Assembly (NCBI GenBank): GCA_023269455.1
Contig: JAHFTG010000058.1
Span: forward strand, 1-10,610
Origin: Opitutaceae bacterium
GTDB taxonomy: Bacteria; Verrucomicrobiota; Verrucomicrobiia; Opitutales; Opitutaceae
Length of the DNA stretch: 10,610 bases
Direction of reading: 5' to 3'
In this document: positions 1-6,986 of the stretch, piece by piece
Layout of the letters: every line of letters begins with the position of its first letter
Position numbering within the stretch: the stretch's first letter is position 1
Position numbers and translations under genes: made by a program
Notes under the pieces: model-generated
What the model saw: the letters and a program-made list of their open reading frames with translations, nothing else
What the model was told of the DNA's origin: nothing
The model's database searches: none

Positions 1-289
1 CACGCCCACCACCGACGAACGACTCGCCGCCGCCGACTTCCTCCGCGAAATCAGCCCGCTCATCCCCAAGTCCGCTCTGCCCGACAAATCCACCGACAAG
101 ACCAAAGGCCCCAAGCCATCCGCACCTGCCACCGCCAAGCCCGACGCCATGATGATGTCGATGGTGGCCGACGGAAAAAACGGTCCCGTCCGCAACACCG
201 GCGCCCGCGTCAGCCGCGCCCCGCTCCGTTCCTGGGAGCTGCTCGCGCAAGCCCTCCTGTTTTCCAACGAATTCGTTTACGTCGATTAA
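1..289 (+). CDS. DUF1549/DUF1553 (planctomycete-type) protein, C-terminal end only
   Basis: The open frame enters from the left edge (codons begin at base 2) and stops at TAA 287-289, giving 95 visible residues. The end reads SWELLAQALLFSNEFVYVD, the characteristic finish of DUF1553 (PSD1) proteins, in which a Trp-Glu-x-x-x-QAL-x-x-SNEF-x-Y-x-D helix closes the chain. Just before it is a Lys/Pro/Ala-rich, low-complexity stretch with a run of three Met, probably a flexible insert. Family members are large secreted proteins, often with an N-terminal cytochrome-c-like domain. They are nearly always encoded directly upstream of a DUF1501 gene, as here (63-base gap, same strand), so the two are probably one operon. 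The biochemical role of this family is not established. Identification rests on the C-terminal motif plus the neighbour; the missing N-terminus cannot be judged. Confidence 0.85.
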   Translation, partial: TPTTDERLAAADFLREISPLIPKSALPDKSTDKTKGPKPSAPATAKPDAMMMSMVADGKNGPVRNTGARVSRAPLRSWELLAQALLFSNEFVYVD

Positions 290-310
290 CCGCATCCGCA
301 GCGCCGCCTG

Positions 311-340
311 CTCGCTACTCACTACGAACTACTCGCTACT
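311..340 (+). repeat. Heptanucleotide tandem repeat, four units
   Basis: Bases 311-338 split into four 7-base units: CTCGCTA, CTCACTA, CGAACTA and CTCGCTA, followed by a partial CT. Units 1 and 4 are identical, unit 2 differs at one base and unit 3 at two. The array fills about half of the gap between the DUF1553-type and DUF1501 genes and ends 12 bases before the DUF1501 start codon. It is non-coding in the frames used by its neighbours. Confidence 0.7.
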
Positions 341-352
341 TCCGCCCCCACC

Positions 353-1744
353 ATGTCCCACGAAAACTGCTCCAACCGTCTCGACGCTCCTCTCACCCGC
401 AAAGAATTCCTGCGCATGACCGGCCTGAGCATGGGCGCGCTCGCCCTCGGCACCTTGCTCACCGACGTCCTCGCGGCCGATGCCCCGCCTACGGCGATGC
501 CGCTCAACCTTCTCCCGCGCCTCCCGCCCCTGCCCGCCAAGGCCAAGCACGTGATCCATATCTTCGCCGGCGGCGCACCCTCGCACCTCGACACATTCGA
601 CGCCAAGCCCGACATGGCGCGTTTCCGCGACCAAACGGTCAACGGCCTCAGCGGCGTCATCTGGCCCTCACCGTTCAAGTTCGAGGCATGCGGCAAAGGC
701 GGTGTGCAGATCAGCGAACTTTTCCCTCACCTCCAAACCGTCGCCGACGATCTCTGCGTGATTCGCTCGATGCACTCCGAGATTCCCGCGCACGGCCCGG
801 CCTCGAAGCTCCTGCACACCGGCTCGGCCATTCTCACCAAACCCTGCCTTGGCTCGTGGGTGCTCTACGGCCTCGGCACAGAAAGCCAGAATCTCCCCGG
901 CTTCATCTCGCTCGGCGGCTCGCCCGAGGCGCGTCAGGCCGCCTTCCTCCCCGGCATCTATCAAGGCGCGCAGACCAACTTCCGCGAAGGCGCCCCCATG
1001 AAAAAAGTGCTGCCTAATCTCACCAGCGAGTTCAGCAGCCTCGACGAACAACGCGCCCAACTCGACCTCGCCCACACGCTCGATCAACAACATCTCAAAA
1101 CCGTGCAGGGCGACGAGCAGCTGGAAGCACGCATCGGCTCCTTCGAACTCGCCTTTCGCATGCAGACCGCCGCGACCGACGCCTTCGATATCACCAAGGA
1201 ATCCGAAGCCACCCGCGCCGCCTACGGTCACGGCGACCTCGCCGCCCGCCTCCTCTGCGCGCGCCGTCTGGTGGAGCGCGGCGTGCGCTTCGTGCAGATC
1301 GACGCTGGCGGATGGGATCATCACGACAAGCTCACGACTTCTATCCGCAAGACCTCCGAAGCCATCGACCAGCCCGCCGCCGCCCTCATCAAGGACTTGA
1401 AAGCCCGCGGCCTGCTCGACGAAACCCTTGTCATCTGGGGCGGTGAATTCGGCCGCACGCCCAACACTCCCGGCCGCGTCAACGAAGCCAGCGGACGCGA
1501 CCACTGGAGCAACGCCTTCTGCTGCTGGATGGCCGGCGGCGGCGTGCGCGGCGGCATGATGCACGGCGAGACCGACGACCTCGGCCGCGAGGTCGTCAAA
1601 GACCCGGTCCACGTCCACGACCTGCACGCCACGATCCTGCGCCTGCTGGGCTTCGACCACACCAAGCTCACCTACCGTTACAATGGCCGCGACTTCCGCC
1701 TGACCGACAACTACGGCCAGATCGTCACACCGATCATCGCCTGA
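353..1744 (+). CDS. DUF1501 family protein, exported, sulfatase/alkaline-phosphatase-like fold
   Basis: The protein has 463 residues, full length for DUF1501. The N-terminus has TRKEFLRM at residues 15-22 followed by a Gly/Ala/Leu-rich hydrophobic stretch to about residue 42, ending in a likely Ala-Ala-Asp-Ala cleavage region. This resembles a Tat signal, but Lys replaces the second Arg. Family landmarks are HIFAGGAPSHLDTFDAKP (about 69-86), WGGEFGRTP (362-370), GRDHWSNAF, WMAGGGVRGG, VHDLHATILRLLGF and the closing YNGRDFRLTDNYG. The conserved Asp/His pattern resembles the alkaline phosphatase/sulfatase superfamily, but catalysis has not been shown for the family. The gene follows a DUF1553-type gene, its usual partner. 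No Shine-Dalgarno precedes the ATG; the start is set by the signal peptide and the C-rich context CCACCATG. It ends 4 bases before the convergent recN stop. Confidence 0.93.
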   Translation: MSHENCSNRLDAPLTRKEFLRMTGLSMGALALGTLLTDVLAADAPPTAMPLNLLPRLPPLPAKAKHVIHIFAGGAPSHLDTFDAKPDMARFRDQTVNGLSGVIWPSPFKFEACGKGGVQISELFPHLQTVADDLCVIRSMHSEIPAHGPASKLLHTGSAILTKPCLGSWVLYGLGTESQNLPGFISLGGSPEARQAAFLPGIYQGAQTNFREGAPMKKVLPNLTSEFSSLDEQRAQLDLAHTLDQQHLKTVQGDEQLEARIGSFELAFRMQTAATDAFDITKESEATRAAYGHGDLAARLLCARRLVERGVRFVQIDAGGWDHHDKLTTSIRKTSEAIDQPAAALIKDLKARGLLDETLVIWGGEFGRTPNTPGRVNEASGRDHWSNAFCCWMAGGGVRGGMMHGETDDLGREVVKDPVHVHDLHATILRLLGFDHTKLTYRYNGRDFRLTDNYGQIVTPIIA

Positions 1745-1748
1745 CGCC

Positions 1749-3413
1749 TCACCGCGAGCCCAGCAATTCTTCGGCGTGGGCAATCGCGCTCTTCGCGGTG
1801 CGGTCGCCCAACATACGCGCAAGTTCCCCCACGCGGGTTTTGCGGTTGGCCTGAATCGGCGAGATCGTAACCACCGCGCGGTCCTGCGACTGGTCTTTCT
1901 CGACGACGAGGTGACTGTCGCCCTGCGCCGCCACCTGCGGGAGATGCGTCACGCAAAGCACCTGATGCGCCTTCGCCAGCGCGGCCATCTGCTCGCCCAC
2001 GACGCGACCGATCTCGCCGCCCACGTTGGCATCCACTTCGTCGAATACCAGCACCGGCACGCTGTCGAGATCGGCCAGCACGGTCTTCAGCGCGAGCATC
2101 ACGCGGGCGAGTTCGCCGCTCGATGCGATACGGTTGAGCGGCAGCGGCGCCTCGCCAACATTTGCCGAAAACAAAAACTCCACGCCGCAATCACCCGTCG
2201 CCGCCAGCTCGTCGAGCGGCACGATGCGGATCTGAAAATCAGCTTTCTTGAACCCAAGCTGGGCGATGCTCTTGGCGGCGACCTTGGCGAGTTCGCGGGA
2301 CGCCTTCTCCCGGATGCCGCGCACCACGGTCGCCTCCTTGCGGGCGGCGCGCTCGGCATCGGCGATTTGCTTCTCGATCTTGATGAGCGTGCCTTCGAGG
2401 TCACCTTGGATTTCTAGGCGGCGGCGCATGTCGTCGCGCGCTTCGATCACGGCGCGCACATCGCCACCGTGTTTACGTTTCACTTCCAGCCAGGTGTTCA
2501 TGTTGGCCTGCAACTGCTCTGCCTGGTCGGGATCAAAGTTGAACTGTCCGCCCAGTGCTTCGAACTCGGACCCAAGATCAGCCAGCTCGATGCTCGCGGC
2601 GGAAAGACGGTCGGCCAGCGCCTTGCTGGCGGGATCGATATTTTCGAGCTGCCGCGCCTCGCGCACAAGTGCTGCGACGCGGCCGGTGGCACCGTCCTCG
2701 CCGGTGAGTCCGTTGGCGAGCGCCGAGGACAGGCCGATGAGTTCCTGGGCTTTGCTCAGGCGTTGAAAATCGCGCTCCAGCGTCTCGATCGCTTCGTCGG
2801 TGAGGTCGAGCGCGTCGAGGCGGACGAGCTGGTTTTCGAGAAACTTGATCTGGTCGGGCGAGAGCTTCGTCTCGCGGGCGATGCGTTCGCGCTCGGCCAG
2901 CAACCCGCGCCACGTCCGATATTTTTCGGAGTAGGCCGCGAGGGCGTCACCGGCGCGGCCGTAGAGATCGAGCAGCTCAAGCTGGCAGTTTTCCTTGAGC
3001 AGGCGGCGAGGTTCGCCGGGGCCGTGAAAATCGATCCAATGTTCGCCAAGACGCTGAAGCGCGGCGAGCGAAGCGAGGCCGCCGTTGACGGTGAGTTTGG
3101 GCGCTTTGTCGCGCGGGAGACTGCGTTTGAGCAGAAGCACGCCGTCTTCGCACGCTGGCAGATCCAATTCGGCGAGGAGCGCATCCATCTTCGTGGAATT
3201 CTCGAACCACAGCGACGCCTCGACTTCGCAGGCGGAGGCGCCCTGGCGAATGAGCGTTTTATCGGCCCGCTCGCCCGCGAGGAGCGACAGCGCGCCGAGG
3301 AGGATGCTCTTGCCCGCTCCCGTCTCGCCTGTGACGACGGTGAACCCCGCCTCAAAATCGAGGGAGACTTCTTCCAGCAGGGCGAGGTTCTTGATGCGAA
3401 GCGACTGAAGCAT
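1749..3413 (-). CDS. recN: DNA repair protein RecN (SMC-like ATPase)
   Basis: The protein has 554 residues, typical for RecN, which binds DNA ends and promotes recombinational repair of double-strand breaks in the cytoplasm. It begins MLQSLRIKNLALLEEV, the usual RecN N-terminus, with Walker A GETGAGKS at residues 29-36. A central charged coiled-coil region spans about 160-380. The ABC signature SSGELAR is at 431-437, Walker B VLVFDEVD contains D458-E459, and the switch histidine lies in VTHLPQVAA. The start chosen is ATG 3411-3413: AGGGG lies five bases upstream, and the frame's upstream extension lacks family similarity and runs through intergenic DNA and antisense to tetR. The gene stands alone, divergent from tetR and convergent with the DUF1501 gene. 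A LexA-like dyad and a hairpin with a U-tract lie in its leader and may control it. Confidence 0.97.
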   Translation of the reverse strand: MLQSLRIKNLALLEEVSLDFEAGFTVVTGETGAGKSILLGALSLLAGERADKTLIRQGASACEVEASLWFENSTKMDALLAELDLPACEDGVLLLKRSLPRDKAPKLTVNGGLASLAALQRLGEHWIDFHGPGEPRRLLKENCQLELLDLYGRAGDALAAYSEKYRTWRGLLAERERIARETKLSPDQIKFLENQLVRLDALDLTDEAIETLERDFQRLSKAQELIGLSSALANGLTGEDGATGRVAALVREARQLENIDPASKALADRLSAASIELADLGSEFEALGGQFNFDPDQAEQLQANMNTWLEVKRKHGGDVRAVIEARDDMRRRLEIQGDLEGTLIKIEKQIADAERAARKEATVVRGIREKASRELAKVAAKSIAQLGFKKADFQIRIVPLDELAATGDCGVEFLFSANVGEAPLPLNRIASSGELARVMLALKTVLADLDSVPVLVFDEVDANVGGEIGRVVGEQMAALAKAHQVLCVTHLPQVAAQGDSHLVVEKDQSQDRAVVTISPIQANRKTRVGELARMLGDRTAKSAIAHAEELLGSR

Positions 3414-3430
3414 GCGTGCCCCTAGGGCGC

Positions 3431-3459
3431 AAAAAAAACGGCAACTTTCAAGCGTTGCC
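3431..3459 (-). terminator. Terminator-like hairpin with U8 tract in the recN leader
   Basis: On the minus strand, GGCAAC (3459-3454) and GTTGCC (3445-3440) form a perfect 6-bp stem with an 8-base loop. One base later comes an unbroken run of eight T (3438-3431). The run ends 17 bases before the recN start codon. No gene lies upstream on this strand, so it cannot simply end a preceding gene; it may act as an attenuator in the recN transcript or be a chance structure. The stem is short and the loop large, so strength is uncertain. Confidence 0.4.
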
Positions 3460-3477
3460 CGTGTTGTTTTGCACACG
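3460..3477 (-). promoter_or_regulatory. LexA-like dyad upstream of recN (candidate SOS operator)
   Basis: Plus-strand bases 3462-3475 read TGTTG-TTTT-GCACA, inside a dyad with outer arms CGTGT (3460-3464) and ACACG (3473-3477). As I recall it, the LexA-binding motif described for Verrucomicrobia is TGTTC-N4-GAACA; this site has the same spacing and matches 8 of 10 specified bases. It lies about 46 bases upstream of the recN ATG, and recN is a common SOS gene. The two mismatches are in the core half-sites, so the call is tentative. Confidence 0.35.
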
Positions 3478-3532
3478 CCCTCAATCGGCCACGGAAAGGA
3501 AACTGATCTTTCGATTTGCGATTCCTTGAAAG

Positions 3533-3554
3533 CATGCAAGTGGTTGCTTGCATG
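3533..3554. promoter_or_regulatory. Palindrome at the tetR start, probable operator
   Basis: CATGCAAG (3533-3540) and CTTGCATG (3547-3554) form a perfect 8-bp inverted repeat with a 6-base spacer, TGGTTG, 22 bases overall. That size and symmetry suit a dimeric TetR-family repressor. The palindrome contains both ATG codons (3534 and 3552) that could start tetR. Autorepression of the whole tetR-emrB-emrA operon is inferred from position; binding by this particular regulator is not shown by sequence alone. Confidence 0.55.
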
Positions 3555-4181
3555 AAGCCCTCGCCAGCCGCGTCCCCGACCTCCACCCATGACCGCATCC
3601 TGGCGGCGGCGGCACGCATTTTTGCGCGAAATGGCCTGACTGGCGCGACGACCCGCGCGATTGCGCACGAGGCCGGCGTCAACGAGGTCACGATCTTCCG
3701 GCATTTCCGCAGCAAGGACCGCCTGCTCGCGGCGGTCGTCGGGCAAAACTTCGGCACCGCCACCCTTCCCGTCGCGATCGTGCCTCCGGCGCCCACCGCC
3801 CACCTCCACGATGACCTGATCGCTCTCGCCCGCGCCTACGAAAAGCTGCTCACGGATAATCTTCTGCTCGTTCGCACGATGCTGGGAGAAATCCATCACC
3901 ATCATCAGGACCATGAGCGGCAGGTTTTCAAAGCCGTGTTCCGTCCGCTTAAAACCGCGCTGATTGATCGGCTCGAAGTCGCCCGGACGGCCGGAGAACT
4001 GCGGACGGAGATCAAGTCGGATATCCTCGCCGACCTGTTTTCCGGGATGCTTTTTACCGGCCTGCTAAAGCGCGCCTCCCGGGACATCAAACTGGAATAT
4101 TCACAGGAGGATTACCTGCTGGCCGCCGTCGCGCTGGTATTGCGAGGTGCCGGGTTCGCAGCGAAAGGCTCCGTCCGGTGA
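3552..4181 (+). CDS. TetR/AcrR family transcriptional regulator of the efflux operon
   Basis: The product is 209 residues from ATG 3552. The N-terminal DNA-binding domain is clear: helix 1 THDRILAAAARIFARNG (12-28), then the helix-turn-helix TTRAIAHEAGVNEVTIFRHF (33-52) and SKDRLL. The C-terminal ligand-binding/dimer domain is not recognisable to a specific ligand; it carries an odd histidine cluster, HHHHQDH, at 115-121. Alternative in-frame starts are TTG 3516 and ATG 3534 (215 residues); none has a good Shine-Dalgarno. I prefer 3552 because it leaves a normal-length arm before helix 1 and keeps most of the palindrome upstream of the coding region. Its stop overlaps the start of the MFS pump gene (GTGA). 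The regulator probably represses its own operon and responds to a pump substrate. Confidence 0.88.
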   Translation: MKPSPAASPTSTHDRILAAAARIFARNGLTGATTRAIAHEAGVNEVTIFRHFRSKDRLLAAVVGQNFGTATLPVAIVPPAPTAHLHDDLIALARAYEKLLTDNLLLVRTMLGEIHHHHQDHERQVFKAVFRPLKTALIDRLEVARTAGELRTEIKSDILADLFSGMLFTGLLKRASRDIKLEYSQEDYLLAAVALVLRGAGFAAKGSVR

Positions 4182-5794
4182 GCACGGCCGGCGCCACCGG
4201 ACTCTACGGTTCCGACCGCAGCCTGCTTGGCCCTCTCGCCACACGGCTGGCGGACCGTGGCATTTTGAAATGGGTCATCGCGGTCACGGCGGCGTTTGGC
4301 GCGATCCTTGAGATCATCGATACGAGCATCATCAACGTTGCCCTGCCCGACATCCAAGGGAACCTCGGCGCAACGCTTTCCGAGGCCGGCTGGGTGTCCA
4401 CCGGCTATGCCTGCGCCAACGTCGTGATGATCCCGCTCACCGCGTGGCTCGGCTACCGTTTCGGCAAAAAACAATATCTGCTTTTCTCGCTCGCCGGCTT
4501 CACGGCGGCCTCCGTGATGTGCGGCCTGTCCACCAGCCTGATGATGTTGATCATCGCTCGTGTCCTGCAGGGTTTCTGCGGCGGCGGCCTGCTCGCCAAG
4601 GCGCAGTCGCTCCTCTTTGAAACGTTTCCCCGCAGCGAACAGCCCGCCGCTCAGGCCCTCTTCGGCATCGCGGTCATCTCGGGTCCGGCATTCGGCCCGG
4701 TGCTCGGTGGCTGGCTCACGGACACGCTCGGCTGGCGCTGGATTTTTTTCATTAACCTGCCGCTCGGTATCCTCGCGGTCGTGATGACGATGATCTTTCT
4801 CCCGCGTGATCGCGCCGAGGACCGCGTCAGCAGCCGCGTGGACTGGTGGGGCATCGGCCTGCTCACCATCGGCCTCGGCTGCTTCCAGACGATGCTCGAA
4901 GAGGGCCAGGAAGACGACTGGTTCAGCTCGCGTTTTATCGTGCTTATGGCGGTGGGCGCGCTGATCGGCGGCACGCTGTTCATATGGCGGGAACTCACCA
5001 CGCCCGCGCCCGCCGTGGATCTGCGGGTGTTGCGGCATCGCTCGCTCGCAGCGGGCAGCGCCTACTCGTTCGTGCTCGGCGCGGGACTCTACGGCGTGAT
5101 GTTTGCCGTGCCGATCTTCGTGCAGGATTTCCTTCATTTCACCGCCATGCAGAGCGGCCTCATCCTGATGCCCGGCGCGTTCGCCTCGGCCGTCGTGATG
5201 ATCGTGATGGGAAAAATCTCAGGTCGGTTCGACGCCCGCCTTCTCATCGCCTGCGGCGCCATCGCGACCACAGGCACCGCCCTGCTCCTCTCCACCATCA
5301 ATCCCGACACCGGCACAGGATCGCTCTTCCTGCCCCTCGTGTTGCGCGGCGTCGGCGCGGTCATGATGTTTGTCCCGCTAAGTCTCGCCACCCTCGGCTC
5401 CCTGCCGAAGAGCGCGATCGCCGCCGGGTCCGGTTTTTACAGCCTCACGCGGCAGATGGGCAGCAGCATCGGCATCGCCGTCATCACGACCCTGCTAACC
5501 CACCGCGAGGCGGTTCACCGCGCCGTGCTTGTCGAAAACATCACCGATACCAGCCCCGAGGTCGCCACCCGCGTCCAGCTTCTCGGCCAGGCCTTCGCCA
5601 CCCGCTCCGCCGACCCCGTGCTCGTCCACCGGCAGGCGATGTCTGTGCTCGACCAAACCGTAAACGCCCAAGCGCTGCTCCTCTCGTTTGCCGATGTCTT
5701 TTTTTATGTCGCGGCCGCCTTCGTGGTGACGCTCCCGCTGCTCTTCCTCCTCAACAAGGGCGGCAACCGCGAGGCCGCCGCCTCCGCGCATTGA
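4178..5794 (+). CDS. emrB: DHA2 family (EmrB/QacA-like) MFS drug efflux transporter
   Basis: The protein has 538 residues, the normal size for a 14-helix DHA2 proton-driven exporter in the inner membrane. The first helix carries the family's Asp-Thr motif in LEIIDTSIINVALPDI (44-59; D48). Then come WVSTGYACANVVMIPLTAWL, motif A as GYRFGKK, and the motif-C-type antiporter signature GPAFGPVLGGWLTDTLGWRW followed by FFINLPLG, which is hallmark EmrB sequence. The gene starts at GTG 4178, overlapping the tetR stop by four bases, so it is likely translationally coupled; AAAGG lies about ten bases upstream. The adaptor gene follows 25 bases later, so pump and adaptor form a tripartite system with an outer-membrane channel not present here. 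Substrates cannot be told from sequence; the symbol means family resemblance, not proven orthology. Confidence 0.93.
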   Translation: MSTAGATGLYGSDRSLLGPLATRLADRGILKWVIAVTAAFGAILEIIDTSIINVALPDIQGNLGATLSEAGWVSTGYACANVVMIPLTAWLGYRFGKKQYLLFSLAGFTAASVMCGLSTSLMMLIIARVLQGFCGGGLLAKAQSLLFETFPRSEQPAAQALFGIAVISGPAFGPVLGGWLTDTLGWRWIFFINLPLGILAVVMTMIFLPRDRAEDRVSSRVDWWGIGLLTIGLGCFQTMLEEGQEDDWFSSRFIVLMAVGALIGGTLFIWRELTTPAPAVDLRVLRHRSLAAGSAYSFVLGAGLYGVMFAVPIFVQDFLHFTAMQSGLILMPGAFASAVVMIVMGKISGRFDARLLIACGAIATTGTALLLSTINPDTGTGSLFLPLVLRGVGAVMMFVPLSLATLGSLPKSAIAAGSGFYSLTRQMGSSIGIAVITTLLTHREAVHRAVLVENITDTSPEVATRVQLLGQAFATRSADPVLVHRQAMSVLDQTVNAQALLLSFADVFFYVAAAFVVTLPLLFLLNKGGNREAAASAH

Positions 5795-5819
5795 TCAACT
5801 CCTCTCAACTTTTCCCGCC

Positions 5820-6935
5820 ATGCCCGACCTCCTTGTCACTCCTCCCGCCACGCCCCCCGTCGCCCCGCGCACCCCGCTTTGGAAGCCCGTGCTGTTGACC
5901 GTTCTCGGTCTCGCCGTCCTCGCCTGGGGCATCCACTTCGGCCTGCACGCCTACCGCCACGAAACCACCGACGACGCCTACGTCACCGGCCACCTCTACC
6001 AGATCAGCCCGCAGATCTCCGGCCAGGTGAAAGCCGTGCTCGTAAACGACAACCAGACCGTGAAAGCCGGCGACATGCTCGTGCAACTCGACCCGCTCGC
6101 CTTCGCTCTCGCCGCGCAAAAAGCCCGCGACCAGCTCGTTCAAACCCAGGCGCAAGAAACCCAAGCCCGCGCCGCCGTCGCCCAAGCCGACACCCAGATA
6201 GCCGAAGCCGACGCCCGCGCCCGGCAGGCCGAAGCCCAAATCGGCCAGACCGAAACCCAACTCAACCTCGCCAAGCTCAACCTCGACCGCAGCGAACAGC
6301 TTTTCAAAGACGGCGGCGTCATCGCCCAGGCCGACCTCGACACCACCCGCAGCGCCTATCGCAACGCCGAGGCCGCCCACACCGCCAACCAGGCCAACCT
6401 CCGCGCCGCCCGCGCCGCCGTCGATTCCGCCAAAGCCGCACGCACCTCGCTCGACGCCCAAGTCGGGGCCGCCGCCGCCAGCGTGGCCGTCGCCCGTTCC
6501 GCCGTGAGCGATGCCGAGCGCATCCTCGGCTACACCACGCTGACCGCCCCCGCCGACGGCCGCGTGGGCAACAAGCTCGTCGAAACCGGCAACTTCGTCG
6601 CCACCGGCCAGACCCTCCTGTCGCTCGCCTCGCTCGACGCGTGGATCATCGCCAATTTCAAGGAAACCCAGCTCACCCGCATGCACCCCAGCCAGTCCGT
6701 CGAAGTGAGTCTGGACACCTTGCCCGGCGTAAAACTCCACGGCACGGTGGACAGCCTCGCCCCGGCCAGCGGCTCACAGTTCGCGTTGCTCCCTCCCGAC
6801 AACGCCACCGGCAACTTCAACAAAGTCGTCCAACGCGTCCCCGTTAAAATCATCCTGGATGCCGACAGCCTCAAAGCCATCGGCCCCCGCCTCCGCCTCG
6901 GCCTGTCCGTGATCGTGGACGTGCGTGTGCGTTGA
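5820..6935 (+). CDS. emrA: HlyD/EmrA family membrane-fusion (adaptor) protein
   Basis: The protein has 371 residues. A Pro-rich cytoplasmic N-terminus is followed by one membrane helix (about 22-44) and the family motif TTDDAYVTGH (49-58). The first lipoyl half follows (QISPQISGQVKAVLVNDNQ). Next is a long Ala/Gln/Glu-rich alpha-hairpin coiled coil (about 95-230), and the second lipoyl half is TLTAPADGRVGNKLVETGNF. The C-terminal beta domain contains LPPDNATGNFNKVVQRVPVK, diagnostic for EmrA-type adaptors. It links the DHA2 pump to an outer-membrane channel across the periplasm. It lies 25 bases after the pump gene; the order pump-then-adaptor is the reverse of E. coli emrAB. No Shine-Dalgarno is present and the start context is CCGCCATG. 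Codons are very C-rich at the third position, like the DUF1501 gene. Confidence 0.94.
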   Translation: MPDLLVTPPATPPVAPRTPLWKPVLLTVLGLAVLAWGIHFGLHAYRHETTDDAYVTGHLYQISPQISGQVKAVLVNDNQTVKAGDMLVQLDPLAFALAAQKARDQLVQTQAQETQARAAVAQADTQIAEADARARQAEAQIGQTETQLNLAKLNLDRSEQLFKDGGVIAQADLDTTRSAYRNAEAAHTANQANLRAARAAVDSAKAARTSLDAQVGAAAASVAVARSAVSDAERILGYTTLTAPADGRVGNKLVETGNFVATGQTLLSLASLDAWIIANFKETQLTRMHPSQSVEVSLDTLPGVKLHGTVDSLAPASGSQFALLPPDNATGNFNKVVQRVPVKIILDADSLKAIGPRLRLGLSVIVDVRVR

Positions 6936-6945
6936 AGCTACCAAT

Positions 6946-6982
6946 CTATATAAAACAAAAGCCGCCAATGACTTGGCGGCTT
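6946..6982 (-). terminator. Intrinsic terminator after tRNA-Val, possibly bidirectional
   Basis: GCCGCCAA (6961-6968) and TTGGCGGC (6973-6980) form a perfect 8-bp stem, extendable to 10 bp with the flanking AA/TT, closed by the tetraloop TGAC. Read on the minus strand it is followed by TTTTGTTTTATATAG, a good U-rich tail that would end the ribF/tRNA transcript. On the plus strand the downstream TTAAAA is a weaker tail, but the hairpin lies 25 bases after emrA and may serve that operon too. Confidence 0.88.
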
Positions 6983-6986
6983 AAAA

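Noticed and set aside
1745..1790. Terminator between the convergent DUF1501 and recN genes
   Set aside because: Only four bases separate the stops and the nearby GCCCA/TGGGC pairing is weak, lies inside recN and has no T-run.
668..1822. Long open frame on the minus strand antisense to the DUF1501 gene
   Set aside because: It mirrors the codon bias of the real gene, is rich in Gly/Ala/Glu/Val with no domain, and the plus-strand frame has clear DUF1501 motifs.
3510..3523. Two heptamer-like units (TTCGATT, TGCGATT) before tetR
   Set aside because: Only two imperfect units; too short to separate from chance although they resemble the infB-rbfA repeat family.
3414..3914. N-terminal extension of recN
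   Set aside because: The frame stays open through the intergenic region and antisense to tetR, but RecN proteins begin at the M-L-x-x-L-x-I-x-N motif, and AGGGG lies properly before ATG 3413.
4112..5137. Long minus-strand open frame antisense to the MFS pump gene
   Set aside because: Low-complexity Glu/Arg/His/Gln-rich translation with no motif; explained by GC-rich codons of emrB on the other strand.
4846..5898. Open frame on the plus strand overlapping emrB and the start of emrA in another frame
   Set aside because: Arg/Pro/His-rich shadow translation; the real frames carry diagnostic efflux motifs.
5805..6740. Minus-strand open frame antisense to emrA
   Set aside because: Gly/Val-rich shadow of the Ala/Gln codons in the adaptor coiled coil; no motif or start signal.
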